From NCBI GenBank assembly GCA_002842435.1, contig PHCX01000004.1:62001-126000 (forward strand): a DNA stretch of 64,000 bases, written 5' to 3'. Shown here in pieces: positions 40,467-50,451 of this stretch; the first letter of the stretch is position 1; each line of letters starts with the position of its first letter. The translations under genes were made by a program, and so were the position numbers. The DNA comes from Betaproteobacteria bacterium HGW-Betaproteobacteria-1 (lineage in GTDB: Bacteria > Pseudomonadota > Gammaproteobacteria > Burkholderiales > Methylophilaceae). The notes beneath the pieces are model-generated. The model made no database searches. It was not told where the DNA came from and saw nothing but the letters and a program-made list of their open reading frames with translations.

Positions 40467-41849
40467 ATGGGTATTCGAGCCGTTACCATAAGCGCTTGTT
40501 TGCTGATGGGGTTTCATGCCTCATCCGCACAAGCCATCGACCTGATGGAAGCCTGGCAGGGTGCGATCGGCAATGACCGCGGATATGCCGTGGCCGAGGC
40601 CGGTCATGGCGTTGTCGAGCCACGGCAGAAACAGGCGGCAGCCCTCTGGCGGCCGAATGTGGTGCTCAATGCCGGCGCCGGTTACGGGCGCGATAATACC
40701 GATACGCGCGGCGCCTACTTCGCCGGTCCCGGCTTCGGCCAGTCCGAGGACATCGCCTTCAGTACTTCGGTCAACAGTGGAACGACACATAACTGGGCGC
40801 TGACGGCGACCCAGCCGCTGTATGACCCCAAGCGCCGTGCCGAGCAGCAGCAGTTGCTGATGTCGGCCGATCAGTCCGATCTTGAATGGAACGCGGCCAG
40901 ACAATCGCTGATGTTGGGTGTGACAGAAAGATACTTTGATCTGGCCATGGCGCAGGAATCCCTGCGCGTCCTGCAGCAGCAGAAACAGGCCGTCGAACGG
41001 CTGGCGACCGAGATGCGTGACCGTTTCCAGCTGGGCGACACGCCGATCACCGATACCCATGAATCCGAGGCGCGGTTGGCGTCGGTGCAGGCGCAGGTGC
41101 TGTACGCCGAGATGGAAGTCGAAACCAGGAAAAACATCCTGTCCGACACCACCGGGCTTTCCCCTGAACAACTGTTTGCACTGTTGCCGCAACGGGTCAG
41201 CGAAGAATTGATGCAAACCCCGCTGGAGCAGTGGATCAGCGAGGCGGAAAGCGCTAACTTCGATATTCGCATGAAAGCCATCGCCGGCGATCTGGCACGG
41301 CAGGAAGCCCGTAAGTACACGCTGGAATCCTCGGTGAAACTGGATGCAATAGCGCAGGCAGGCCGCGATTACATCAGCGGTAGCGGAGATTTTGGCTCGG
41401 CCAGCAATGCGCAGACCAGCGGCATGATCGGTTTGCAGGTTTCTGTGCCGCTGTTTACCGGCGGTTATCGCAGTGCGCGCGAAGAGGAGGCCATGCGGCT
41501 GGCGGACAAGGCCGATGCCGAGATGGCGCTGGCGCGCCAGCAGGTGGCGCAGTCGATACGCGCAACCTGGCTCAATCTGAAGGCCGGCAGTGGCCGCGTG
41601 CAGGCGCTGACGCAGGCGCTGGAGGCCAGCCGTTTGCGTCTGGATGCGACGACGCTGGGTCATCAGGTTGGCGACCGCACCACGCTGGATGTGATCAATG
41701 CGGAGAACGATGTCGCCAGTGCCGAACTGGCGTTGACGCAAGCGAAAGTGAATCAGGTATTGAACCAGATCCGGCTGGCTGCTTTGGCTGGTAAGCTGGA
41801 CGAGAGTGTGTTGACTATTTTTAACCGCGACATGCTGGCAAGACAGTAG
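40467..41849 (+). CDS. TolC-family outer-membrane efflux channel
   Basis: A 460-residue protein with signal peptide (MGIRAVTISACLLMGFHASSAQA) and the duplicated coiled-coil/barrel pattern of TolC: DLMEAWQGAIGNDRGYAVAEA, then ALTATQPLYD at the first barrel turn, and the second half with GLQVSVPLFTGGYRSAREEEA and DRTTLDVINAENDVASAELAL. An in-frame GTG directly after the DUF2892 stop (40455) is an alternative start. With the adaptor and the RND pump it completes a tripartite export machine spanning the envelope. Confidence 0.9.
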   Translation: MGIRAVTISACLLMGFHASSAQAIDLMEAWQGAIGNDRGYAVAEAGHGVVEPRQKQAAALWRPNVVLNAGAGYGRDNTDTRGAYFAGPGFGQSEDIAFSTSVNSGTTHNWALTATQPLYDPKRRAEQQQLLMSADQSDLEWNAARQSLMLGVTERYFDLAMAQESLRVLQQQKQAVERLATEMRDRFQLGDTPITDTHESEARLASVQAQVLYAEMEVETRKNILSDTTGLSPEQLFALLPQRVSEELMQTPLEQWISEAESANFDIRMKAIAGDLARQEARKYTLESSVKLDAIAQAGRDYISGSGDFGSASNAQTSGMIGLQVSVPLFTGGYRSAREEEAMRLADKADAEMALARQQVAQSIRATWLNLKAGSGRVQALTQALEASRLRLDATTLGHQVGDRTTLDVINAENDVASAELALTQAKVNQVLNQIRLAALAGKLDESVLTIFNRDMLARQ

Positions 41850-43151
<1,302 letters not shown>

Positions 43152-43198
43152 GCAAGCATGACGGATTGAAAGCCAGCCGGTCACAGTAAAACGACAAA

Positions 43199-43225
43199 AG
43201 GGAACCGCATGCCGGTTCCCTCTTT
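43199..43225. terminator. Terminator between sqr operon and the lipoprotein gene
   Basis: A 9-bp stem (43199-43207 with 43213-43221), five-base loop, followed by CTTT on the plus strand and AAAA-derived T residues on the minus strand. It ends the regulator-RND-sqr operon and may also serve the convergent gene. Confidence 0.82.
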
Positions 43226-43279
43226 ATTTCATGGATTTGCAATGTCGCCAAAGGGCGACGGATGGATTGCAGATATTGC

Positions 43280-43642
43280 TTATCGGGTCGTGCCGACGGC
43301 CTTGCATGCGCTGTAATTGATGTTCGGCCCGTCGCTCAGGCTGGCCTCTTCGGCACCGATTTCGAGAACGGCGACGCCGTTGGTGTAGCGGCTACCGCCT
43401 TCGCTGGCGGCTTCCAACCTGACTTCGCGATCCGGGTAGATGAGCCAGACGGCGTTTTCCTTGGCCAGTGTCCTGACGAAGAAGCGCTTGTTGCCTTCGC
43501 ACAGATATTCCGTGGCGTTGGCCGGTTTGTAGGCTTCTGGCGCCTTTTCCTCGCTGAACGGATTGTATTTGTCGACGCTGCTGCAAGTGCTCAGTGCGAT
43601 TAAAAGAAGAGTCAGAGAACTGGTTCGTAACAACGGAGACAT
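43280..43642 (-). CDS. Probable C-type lysozyme inhibitor (MliC-like) lipoprotein
   Basis: A 120-residue exported protein. A hydrophobic leader (TSSLTLLLIALSTCSS) has a lipobox-like LSTC. The small domain has YLCEGNKRFFVRTL, AVWLIYPDREVRLE, GGSRYTNGVAVLEI and a late cysteine (INYSACK), which is the MliC/PliC plan with its two cysteines and the SGxxYxxG loop (here GGSRYTNG). Such proteins block C-type lysozyme in the periplasm. The lipobox is not canonical (Thr at -1), so it may be a soluble form. Confidence 0.75.
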   Translation of the reverse strand: MSPLLRTSSLTLLLIALSTCSSVDKYNPFSEEKAPEAYKPANATEYLCEGNKRFFVRTLAKENAVWLIYPDREVRLEAASEGGSRYTNGVAVLEIGAEEASLSDGPNINYSACKAVGTTR

Positions 43643-43789
43643 GATGTGCCCACAAGATTTTCAAGCTGCTATGTTGCCAAACTAAGGCCTCGGGCTCAAC
43701 CTTCTGCAGCAAATAAAGCTGCGTGATATTCGCAGGAAGCCCCGGCTTGAGCGAAAATAGGCTATTCATCAACCTCACAAAGCCATTTT

Positions 43790-45619
43790 ATGTACCGTTG
43801 GTTTGAAAAGCTGCTTTACCCATTTCCGGAAACGACGCTGAAAGCGCCACCCGGCAGTTTCTGGGCTTTCGTCTGGGCCGGTACTCAGGGCTTGCGCGTG
43901 CATCTGGCGCTGATGACGCTGCTGACCGCGGGGATAGGCGCGTTCGAGGCACTGCTGTTCGCCATGATGGGCAAGATTGTGGATTGGCTGACGGAGATTC
44001 CGCCGGCGCTGTTGTGGGAGCAGGAGGGTCATAAACTTTTGCTGCTGGCAGTCATACTTCTGCTGAGCCCCATCCTCATTGGTTTGCAGAGTTTCATCAA
44101 GCACCAGGGTTTGGCCGGCAACTTCCCCATGCGCCTGCGCTGGAATTTCCACCGGCTGATGCTGGGCCAGAGCATGAGTTTCTATCAGGACGAGTTCGCC
44201 GGGCGCGTCGCTGCCAAGGTCATGCAGACGGCGTTGGCAGTGCGCGATATGTGGTTCATCCTGGCCGATATCCTGGTATTCGTCAGTATCTACTTCATCA
44301 CACTGGTGCTGATTGTCGGCAATTTTCATCTGTGGATGATCCTGCCGTTTCTTTGCTGGCTTGGCCTCTATGCAGCATCGCTCAGCTATTTCGTACCGCG
44401 TCTCGGCCGCGTTTCGCAGTCGCAGGCCGATGCACGTTCGCTGATGACCGGCCGCATTACCGATGCCTATACCAATATCGCCACAGTCAAATTGTTCTCG
44501 CACGCCGGGCGCGAGGCGGGGTATGCCAAATCGGCCATGCAGGAATTCCTGCGGGTGGTGCACCAGCAGATGCGACTGGTGACGGCGGTCGAAGTCGTCA
44601 ACCACATCCTCAGCATGCTGCTCATCATCAGCAGTTGCGGCATCGGGCTCTGGCTCTGGACCAAGGGCGAAATCGGCGTCGGTGGCATTGCAGCGGTGAC
44701 GGCGATGGCGCTGCGGTTGAACGGTATCTCGCACTGGGTCATGTGGGAAATGACTTCGCTGTTCGAGCAGGTCGGCACCGTGCAGGATGGAGTCAATACG
44801 CTGTCGCTGCCACACAAGGTAGAGGATGTGCCGGGCGCGCCGGACCTGCAGGTCAAACGCGGCGAAGTGCGATTTGAGGCGGTGGATTTCTCCTACGGCG
44901 GCAAGCGCAAGATACTGGACGGGTTCAACCTGCATATCCGCCCGGGCGAGAAGGTCGGGCTGGTCGGGCGCTCGGGTGCCGGCAAGTCGACTATCGTCAA
45001 TCTGTTGCTGCGCTTCTTCGATGTCGAAGGCGGCCGTATCCTGATCGACGGCACCGATATCTCAAAGGTCACGCAAAACAGCCTGCGTGCCAATATCGGC
45101 ATGGTGACGCAGGACACCTCGCTGCTGCATCGCTCGGTTCGCGAGAATATCCTCTACGGCCGGCCGGATGCGAGCGAGGCGGAAATGCTGCAGGCGGCGA
45201 AGCGTGCCGAGGCGGAAACGTTCATCCAGTTGTTGAGCGACCCCAAGGGTCGCAAGGGTTATGACGCGCATGTCGGTGAACGTGGCGTCAAGTTGTCCGG
45301 TGGTCAAAGGCAGCGTATCGCCATCGCGCGAGTCATGTTGAAGGACGCGCCCATCCTGTTGCTGGATGAAGCCACCAGCGCCCTCGATTCTGAGGTGGAA
45401 GCCGCCATACAAAGCAGTCTGTACCGGCTGATGGAAGGCAAGACCGTGGTGGCGATTGCCCACCGGCTTTCCACCATAGCAGCCATGGACCGGCTGATCG
45501 TGCTGGATGAAGGTCGTATCGTGGAAGAAGGCGACCATCAGACCTTGCTGAAAAACGGCGGTCTGTATGCAGCATTGTGGGCACATCAAAGCGGAGGCTT
45601 CCTCGGTGAAGACCTGTGA
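43790..45619 (+). CDS. ABC-type exporter, fused permease and ATPase
   Basis: A 609-residue half-transporter that would dimerise. The first 330 residues hold six membrane segments; the ATPase half has Walker A (GRSGAGKST), the Q-loop (GMVTQDTSLLHRSVRENILYG), signature (KLSGGQRQRIAIARVML), Walker B (ILLLDEATSALD) and H-loop (AIAHRLSTIAAMDRL). It belongs to the MsbA/MdlB-like multidrug or lipid exporters. The N-terminal FEKLLYPFPETTLKAPPGSFWAFVWAGT is typical of a proteobacterial subgroup of unknown substrate. It is a single gene with no binding protein nearby. Confidence 0.92.
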   Translation: MYRWFEKLLYPFPETTLKAPPGSFWAFVWAGTQGLRVHLALMTLLTAGIGAFEALLFAMMGKIVDWLTEIPPALLWEQEGHKLLLLAVILLLSPILIGLQSFIKHQGLAGNFPMRLRWNFHRLMLGQSMSFYQDEFAGRVAAKVMQTALAVRDMWFILADILVFVSIYFITLVLIVGNFHLWMILPFLCWLGLYAASLSYFVPRLGRVSQSQADARSLMTGRITDAYTNIATVKLFSHAGREAGYAKSAMQEFLRVVHQQMRLVTAVEVVNHILSMLLIISSCGIGLWLWTKGEIGVGGIAAVTAMALRLNGISHWVMWEMTSLFEQVGTVQDGVNTLSLPHKVEDVPGAPDLQVKRGEVRFEAVDFSYGGKRKILDGFNLHIRPGEKVGLVGRSGAGKSTIVNLLLRFFDVEGGRILIDGTDISKVTQNSLRANIGMVTQDTSLLHRSVRENILYGRPDASEAEMLQAAKRAEAETFIQLLSDPKGRKGYDAHVGERGVKLSGGQRQRIAIARVMLKDAPILLLDEATSALDSEVEAAIQSSLYRLMEGKTVVAIAHRLSTIAAMDRLIVLDEGRIVEEGDHQTLLKNGGLYAALWAHQSGGFLGEDL

Positions 45620-45747
45620 TACCGAAGGGATATCCTTAATCGCTCGCTTTCACAGTTTGCCGTGCTTTACAACGCCATTTTTAGCGAAGAATCAGCCTTT
45701 CAGTGCTAAATGTCGGAAAATAAACAGGAATCCAGTAAAAATAAATG

Positions 45748-45776
45748 TTGACGGCTGTCAATCATGTCAGTATAAA
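45748..45776 (+). promoter_or_regulatory. Sigma-70 promoter of the cold-shock gene
   Basis: TTGACG (45748-45753), 17-base spacer, TATAAA (45771-45776). Transcription would begin near 45783, leaving a leader of about 95 bases before the csp start codon, as expected for cold-shock mRNAs. No exact cold-box sequence was seen. Confidence 0.65.
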
Positions 45777-45879
45777 GCTCACTAGGCGTTTGGTTTTCGA
45801 TTTTCTGCTGGTAATACCGTCGGGTTCTTGAACAAGCAAACTTTTAGGGTGCCTCCCAATTTTTAGTAAGGAAGTACAA

Positions 45880-46083
45880 ATGGCAACAGGTAGCGTAAAG
45901 TGGTTCAATGACTCCAAAGGTTTTGGTTTTATTACCCCAGATGACGGCGGCGATGATCTTTTCGCGCACTTCTCTGCAATCGTAGACACTGGCTACAAGA
46001 GCTTGAAGGAAAACGAACGTGTAAGTTTCGATGTGACTGACGGCCCTAAGGGCAAGCAAGCATCTAACATACAAAAGGTTTAA
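45880..46083 (+). CDS. Cold-shock protein (CspA family)
   Basis: A 67-residue single CSD/OB-fold protein that binds single-stranded RNA and melts hairpins. RNP1 is [11 protein letters not shown] and RNP2 is DLFAHFSAI (the usual VFVHF is LFAHF here). [26 protein letters not shown] is typical of proteobacterial Csp proteins. AAGGAA precedes the ATG. A promoter with long leader and a terminator make it monocistronic. Confidence 0.95.
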   Translation: MATGSVKWFNDSKGFGFITPDDGGDDLFAHFSAIVDTGYKSLKENERVSFDVTDGPKGKQASNIQKV

Positions 46084-46129
46084 TCCTCACAGGATTGATC
46101 TTTTAGTATCGAGTTACACAAAATTCGTT

Positions 46130-46165
46130 AAAACGGCCTGTGGGGTAAAATCCATAGGCCGTTTT
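46130..46165 (+). terminator. Rho-independent terminator of the cold-shock gene
   Basis: A 10-bp stem (46130-46139 with 46156-46165) followed by TATTTG, with weak inner pairing (TGG/CCA). It stands 46 bases after the csp stop and 28 bases before the next ATG. Confidence 0.85.
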
Positions 46166-46192
46166 TATTTGTGCATCTCCCGGGAAACAGAC

Positions 46193-46456
46193 ATGCGTGA
46201 CAAATCAACAGAGATCGAGGCCCTGAAATCGGCCGTCAATCTGGCGCTGAACGATGACTGGCATGCCGCACATCATATCGCCCAGGACTCCGACCACCTG
46301 TTGGCGCACTGGATCCATGCCGTGCTGCATAAAATTGAAGGTGACGAGTGGAACAGCCGCTACTGGTATCGGCGCACTGACCGCCAATACGAGGACTACG
46401 CTGATCCGCACGCCGAGCTGCAGGCCATTCTGCAGGCGCTTGAAGCTCAGTCTTAG
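46193..46456 (+). CDS. Conserved small hypothetical protein
   Basis: An 87-residue soluble, acidic/His-rich protein with no signal peptide. It reads as helix-rich: KSAVNLALNDDWHAAHHIAQ, then LLAHWIHAVLHKIEGDEWNSRYWYRR. I recall similar short proteins with the HxVLHKIEGDxxNSRYWYRR block in proteobacteria, annotated only as hypothetical. His and Trp/Tyr density could indicate metal or nucleic-acid contacts. It starts 28 bases after the csp terminator, so some read-through co-expression is possible. No function is proposed. Confidence 0.72.
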   Translation: MRDKSTEIEALKSAVNLALNDDWHAAHHIAQDSDHLLAHWIHAVLHKIEGDEWNSRYWYRRTDRQYEDYADPHAELQAILQALEAQS

Positions 46457-46460
46457 CCCC

Positions 46461-47417
46461 TTACCTTTCCTGGCCGCCCCATATCAGCTGGACGTCCCGG
46501 TCAGTTGCCATCTGCTGCATCTGGCGGAGGGCATCTTCCAGATTGTCCAGATAGACGAAAGCGGTTTCCTGATGAAAGCCGGTGACCATCACCGGCTTTT
46601 TCGCATCCAGCAGTTGCCGGAAGATGTCCAGCAGTTGCTCCGTGCTGGTGTAATCCATGAGGCCGGCATTATTGGGGAACTGCACGAGGCCGGGTAGCAA
46701 TTCGCGCGGCTGGTCGAAGATGGATGCGTCCGCATGCAGCTGGCGTAGCAGCTGCACAAGGCCGCTGTCCTCAGTCCATTTGGGCAGCAGCAGGTCGGCG
46801 TCCAGGCGTGAACTGTCCCAGATGAAACCGTTCTGTTGCAACGCACTCGCCAGTTTGGGCCCGAACTGCCAGCCGCCGGCACGGAAATGGCGAGGTCGAT
46901 TGAAACCCTGGCTTGCCAACAGGTCGCTGCTGCAGGCGATCAGGGTTTCCAGTTCGGCAGTGCTGTAGGCAAATTCGAGGCTGACGGTATAACCGCATTC
47001 CTTGCCGGGGCAAGTCTCATCGGTGTTGGCGAAGGAAGGCGTGGTGCGGTAGGGGAGCTGACAGGCCAGCAGCAGCGTCTTCCAACCGTGCAGATGCAAG
47101 CCAACAGTGTCGATCGGCAGCAGCGTCGAGCGGATCAGTGCCGTGATTGCCTGCGCATCTGCTCCCGGCCGCAAGTAATATACCGGGTTCAGCAGGTGAA
47201 GCATGGGGATCTGCGGGTGACGCGCACGGAAGTCGCGCATCGCCTGCAGGTTCTCTTCGTCCAGCGACCAACCTTCCCAGTCCACGGTCAGGTAGACGGT
47301 GATGCTGTCGTCTTCGGCACTGTTATTTGCGGCATTGGCGGCCGGCAGTGCCGGCAACAGGCAGAACAGGGCCAGCAGGCAGCGGTACAGAGGAAAGCGT
47401 TTGGACATGCCGCTCAT
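46461..47417 (-). CDS. Secreted NodB-like (polysaccharide deacetylase fold) protein
   Basis: A 318-residue exported protein with signal peptide (YRCLLALFCLLPALPAANA). The remaining domain resembles the NodB homology barrel: ITVYLTVDWEGW (motif 1-like acidic residues), GLHLHGWKTLL (His-x-His metal pair), HFRAGGWQFGP (the RxGG motif) and VMVTGFHQETAF near the end. This suggests a metal-dependent deacetylase of a glycan, but motif 1 (TVDWE instead of TFDD) deviates. Four cysteines between residues 110 and 160 could form disulfides. An alternative start is three codons in (47408). It converges on the small hypothetical gene. Confidence 0.68.
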   Translation of the reverse strand: MSGMSKRFPLYRCLLALFCLLPALPAANAANNSAEDDSITVYLTVDWEGWSLDEENLQAMRDFRARHPQIPMLHLLNPVYYLRPGADAQAITALIRSTLLPIDTVGLHLHGWKTLLLACQLPYRTTPSFANTDETCPGKECGYTVSLEFAYSTAELETLIACSSDLLASQGFNRPRHFRAGGWQFGPKLASALQQNGFIWDSSRLDADLLLPKWTEDSGLVQLLRQLHADASIFDQPRELLPGLVQFPNNAGLMDYTSTEQLLDIFRQLLDAKKPVMVTGFHQETAFVYLDNLEDALRQMQQMATDRDVQLIWGGQER

Positions 47418-47459
47418 CTTATCAAACTGAGACCGACGGGCGATGGCTGTGAAGATGCT

Positions 47460-47490
47460 GGGAAAGGGCAGGAAAAGGGCAGGAAAAGGG
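47460..47490. repeat. Short tandem repeat
   Basis: About 2.7 copies of the 11-mer GGAAAAGGGCA (first copy one A short), purine-rich, in the 221-base intergenic region between the NodB-like and MFS genes. Confidence 0.7.
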
Positions 47491-47638
47491 TTAGTGCGCC
47501 CAATCTATATCGGCAGAGTCGCACTGGGTCAACGACGACTCATCAGCCTGATAACACAGACCTACTGCCTTATTCACTGCACTAACGCGGCCATTTTACC
47601 GCTATCATTCAGCCTCTGTTGCCGATTTTTCATGTTCC

Positions 47639-48856
47639 ATGCCATTGCCGCCGCATCTCAATCGCAAGTTTCTTCAGCTGCTCGCCTTTCGCGTGCAGCT
47701 GGTGCTTGCCTATCAGATCATGGCGGTGGTGGTCGGCTGGCATATCTATCAGCTGACGCGCGATCCGCTGGCGCTGGGGCTGGTCGGTCTGGCCGAGGTG
47801 GTGCCGTATTTCGCTTCTGCCTTGTTTGCCGGTTATGCCATCGATCATTATTCACGTCGTCTGTTCGGTGTCATGTCGGCGCTGATACTGTTCTGTATTG
47901 CCCTGACGCTGGTAGCGGTATCGCGTGGCTGGCTACAGGGTGATGCGGCGATGTGGATCTACGGCGCAACGGCGGTCACCGGCTTTGCCCGAGCCTTCAT
48001 CGCCCCCAGCTATGGCGCCCTCTTCGCGCTGGTGCTGCCGCGCAGTCAGTATGCCAAGGCCGCCGGCCTCGGCAGCTCGATGATCCAGTTCGGCATGGTC
48101 GCCGGTCCGGCCGCCGGTGGTCTGCTGGTGGGCTTTTCCGGAACGACGACGGCTTATGCGGTGGCCATGTTGCTGTGCCTGGGCGCTGCTGCGGCACTGT
48201 TCATGCTGAAGGTCGATGAACCGCCGTCGGCTGACAGCGCGCCTGTGTTCCGCAGTATCGGCGAGGGTTTGCGTTTCGTTTACGGCAATCAGGTACTGTT
48301 CGGCGCTCAGTGCCTGGACATGTTTGCCGTGCTGTTCGGCGGCGCGGTGGCGCTATTGCCGGTCTTTGTGCAGGAAGTGTTTCACTATGGCCCGGAAGGA
48401 CTGGGCATTCTGCGGGCAGCGCCAGCTATCGGTGCCGTCATCACCGGGCTTTATCTTGCGCGCAACCCGATCGATTTGCACGCCGGCCGCTGGTTGCTGG
48501 GCGCGGTGGCCGGCTTCGGCATCTGCATCATCATCTTCGCGCTCAGCAGCAGTTTCTGGTTCGCCGCCTTCATGCTGTTGCTGGCCGGCATTTGCGACGG
48601 CATTTCGGTGGTGCTGCGCGCCACCATCTTCCAGCTGGTGACGCCGGACCACATGCGCGGCCGCGTTTCTGCCATCAACGGCATATTCATCGGCTCCTCC
48701 AATGAGCTGGGCGCTTTTGAGTCAGGCGTTGCTGCCCGCTTGCTGGGATTGGTGCCGTCGGTCGTGTTCGGTGGTTTGATGACGCTGGGCGTGGTCGGCG
48801 TCACGGCCAGATTCGCGCCCAAGCTGCGCAAGTTGGAACTCAGTCAGCTGCATTGA
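47639..48856 (+). CDS. MFS transporter (EntS/MFS_3-like exporter)
   Basis: A 405-residue inner-membrane protein with about 12 hydrophobic segments. The start LNRKFLQLLAFRVQLVLAYQIM and the conserved GRAGFARAFIAPSYGALF-like stretch (TAVTGFARAFIAPSYGALFA), QYAKAAGLGSSMIQFGMVAGPAAGG and HMRGRVSAINGIFIGSSNELG match the MFS_3 group, which exports siderophores and other small molecules. No siderophore genes lie nearby. The DUF4186 gene follows 10 bases later. Confidence 0.87.
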   Translation: MPLPPHLNRKFLQLLAFRVQLVLAYQIMAVVVGWHIYQLTRDPLALGLVGLAEVVPYFASALFAGYAIDHYSRRLFGVMSALILFCIALTLVAVSRGWLQGDAAMWIYGATAVTGFARAFIAPSYGALFALVLPRSQYAKAAGLGSSMIQFGMVAGPAAGGLLVGFSGTTTAYAVAMLLCLGAAAALFMLKVDEPPSADSAPVFRSIGEGLRFVYGNQVLFGAQCLDMFAVLFGGAVALLPVFVQEVFHYGPEGLGILRAAPAIGAVITGLYLARNPIDLHAGRWLLGAVAGFGICIIIFALSSSFWFAAFMLLLAGICDGISVVLRATIFQLVTPDHMRGRVSAINGIFIGSSNELGAFESGVAARLLGLVPSVVFGGLMTLGVVGVTARFAPKLRKLELSQLH

Positions 48857-48866
48857 GTGAATCCGC

Positions 48867-49253
48867 ATGAGAGAACTGGACGAACTGTTTGCTGCATTGA
48901 ACAAATCGGCGTTCCGCCGCAGTTTTCAGCTGCGCGGCAAGGATATCGACTATCTACAGGACAAGGGTTTGCCGCTGGTCATGCTGCATGCCGAGGATTT
49001 GATCCACAAGCGGCTGGCGCCGGCATCGATTCCGAATGATGGCAAACAGACGCCGTTTCGCGGGCATCCGGTCTTCGTTGCCCAGCATGCCACGGCCTGC
49101 TGCTGCCGCGGCTGTCTGGCCAAATGGCATCGTATCGAGCTAGGGCGTGAGTTGAAGCCGGAAGAGATGACTTACATACTGGCGGTGCTGCAGCGCTGGC
49201 TGCAGTCACAGGCTGCGTCCGCCAATCCGGTTCAGAAAGACCTCTGGCTCTGA
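48867..49253 (+). CDS. DUF4186 family protein
   Basis: A 128-residue small protein with the DUF4186 core: RRSFQLRGKDIDYLQDKG, FRGHPVFVAQHATACCCRGCLAKWHRIELG. The three-in-a-row Cys (ACCCRGC) and neighbouring His residues (QHATA, KWH) look like a metal or iron-sulfur site. Function not known for the family. It is probably co-transcribed with the upstream MFS gene. Confidence 0.83.
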   Translation: MRELDELFAALNKSAFRRSFQLRGKDIDYLQDKGLPLVMLHAEDLIHKRLAPASIPNDGKQTPFRGHPVFVAQHATACCCRGCLAKWHRIELGRELKPEEMTYILAVLQRWLQSQAASANPVQKDLWL

Positions 49254-49264
49254 GCGGCCGGTGT

Positions 49265-50212
49265 TCAGCCGAGACTGGTGTCCAGTATCATCATGATGGC
49301 AAAGCCTGCCATCAGGCCCAGCGTAGCCGGGGTCTGGTGGCCGTTGCGGTGGGTTTCCGGGATCACTTCATGCGACACGACGAAGATCATGGCGCCGGCC
49401 GCAAGGCCGAGGCCGACCGGGTAGGCCAGGGCGAAGCCGCTCGACAGGCCGACGCCGAGGAAGGCGCCAACCGGTTCCAGCAAGCCGCTGAGTGCGGCGA
49501 CCAGCACCGCCTTGCCGGCCGTGAATCCGGCACTGCGCATGGCCAGCGCGACGGCAAGACCTTCGGGGATATCCTGCAAGGCGATGGCTGTGGTCAATGG
49601 CAAGCCGACGGAAAGGTCGGCTTGCGACATGCTGACGCCGATGGCCATGCCTTCCGGCAGGTTGTGCAGGGCGATCGCGAAGATGAATAACCAGACGCGA
49701 CCGCAGCGCTCATGTCCGGGTCCGCAAGGGCCGTTCTTCTCATGTTCGTGCGGCGTGAACTCATCCAGCCCCAGCATCAGCAATACGCCGAGCGCCATGC
49801 CGAACACCACGACCAGCGCAGCCGGGAACTTGGCGTCCAGCAGGCCTTCTCCCGCTTCGAGGCCGGGCAGCAGCAAGGAGAACGCGCTGGCGGCGAGCAT
49901 CATGCCGGCAGCAAGCCCGAGCATGGAATCTTCGATCTTTTGCGGGATACCGCGCAAGGCGAGTGCAGGCAAGGCGCCCAGTGCGGTGGCAGCAAAGCCG
50001 GCGAGACCGCCCAGCATGGCATAGCGCAAGGCCAGATTGATCTCGCCGGAGAAAGCCTGCAACAGGCTCTGAATCAGCAGGGCAAGGATGGCCAGCAGCG
50101 CGACGCCGAAGCCGATGGCCGTGATGCGATGTTCGCCGGCATGCGTGCGAAAGGCTTCGAACCAGCTTTGCGAGGACGGGCTAGTTGCCGTGGTTTGCTG
50201 TGTGATTTCCAT
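49265..50212 (-). CDS. ZIP-family divalent metal transporter
   Basis: A 315-residue inner-membrane protein with about eight membrane segments. The signature helices are ALHNLPEGMAIGVSM (segment IV) and ALQDIPEGLAVALAM (segment V), which bind the metal with His/Asn/Asp/Glu. The cytoplasmic loop ahead of segment IV is His/Cys-rich (FTPHEHEKNGPCGPGHERCG). It belongs to the GufA/ZupT side of the family and would import zinc, iron or manganese. It converges on the DUF4186 gene and is divergent from ahpC. Confidence 0.91.
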   Translation of the reverse strand: MEITQQTTATSPSSQSWFEAFRTHAGEHRITAIGFGVALLAILALLIQSLLQAFSGEINLALRYAMLGGLAGFAATALGALPALALRGIPQKIEDSMLGLAAGMMLAASAFSLLLPGLEAGEGLLDAKFPAALVVVFGMALGVLLMLGLDEFTPHEHEKNGPCGPGHERCGRVWLFIFAIALHNLPEGMAIGVSMSQADLSVGLPLTTAIALQDIPEGLAVALAMRSAGFTAGKAVLVAALSGLLEPVGAFLGVGLSSGFALAYPVGLGLAAGAMIFVVSHEVIPETHRNGHQTPATLGLMAGFAIMMILDTSLG

Positions 50213-50451
50213 AGGTGTAACCTGTATGATTCCCGGATGAATTGAACCTTGTCACAATATTTCAATCATCATAACGCTATACTCGATGCCCTGTGACAAG
50301 GCCGCGGCATTGTTTTTTCCAATGATGGCCATAGCCTGGTATCAATAGAATTTATCAATCGCAGTAGTTTAAACAATCAATTTTATTTATTGTTCTGGTT
50401 TCACTAGAATTGCATCTGTACCAATTATCTACCAACCAACAAGGAGGCAAA

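Noticed and set aside
43775-44935. Long open frame antisense to the ABC exporter (also 37007-38338, 39032-40018, 40521-41888, 12377-13774)
   Set aside because: Each lies opposite a gene with clear family motifs. The antisense proteins are rich in Arg/His/Gln, have no recognisable domain and are the usual result of high-GC third positions.
47460-47490. Short GGAAAAGGGCA tandem repeat as a mobile or regulatory element
   Set aside because: Only 2.7 imperfect copies, no inverted ends and no gene phase effect; most likely replication slippage.
50320-50360. OxyR box upstream of ahpC
   Set aside because: Two ATAG tetrads occur, but they are 14 rather than 22 bases apart and the CTAT partners are missing.
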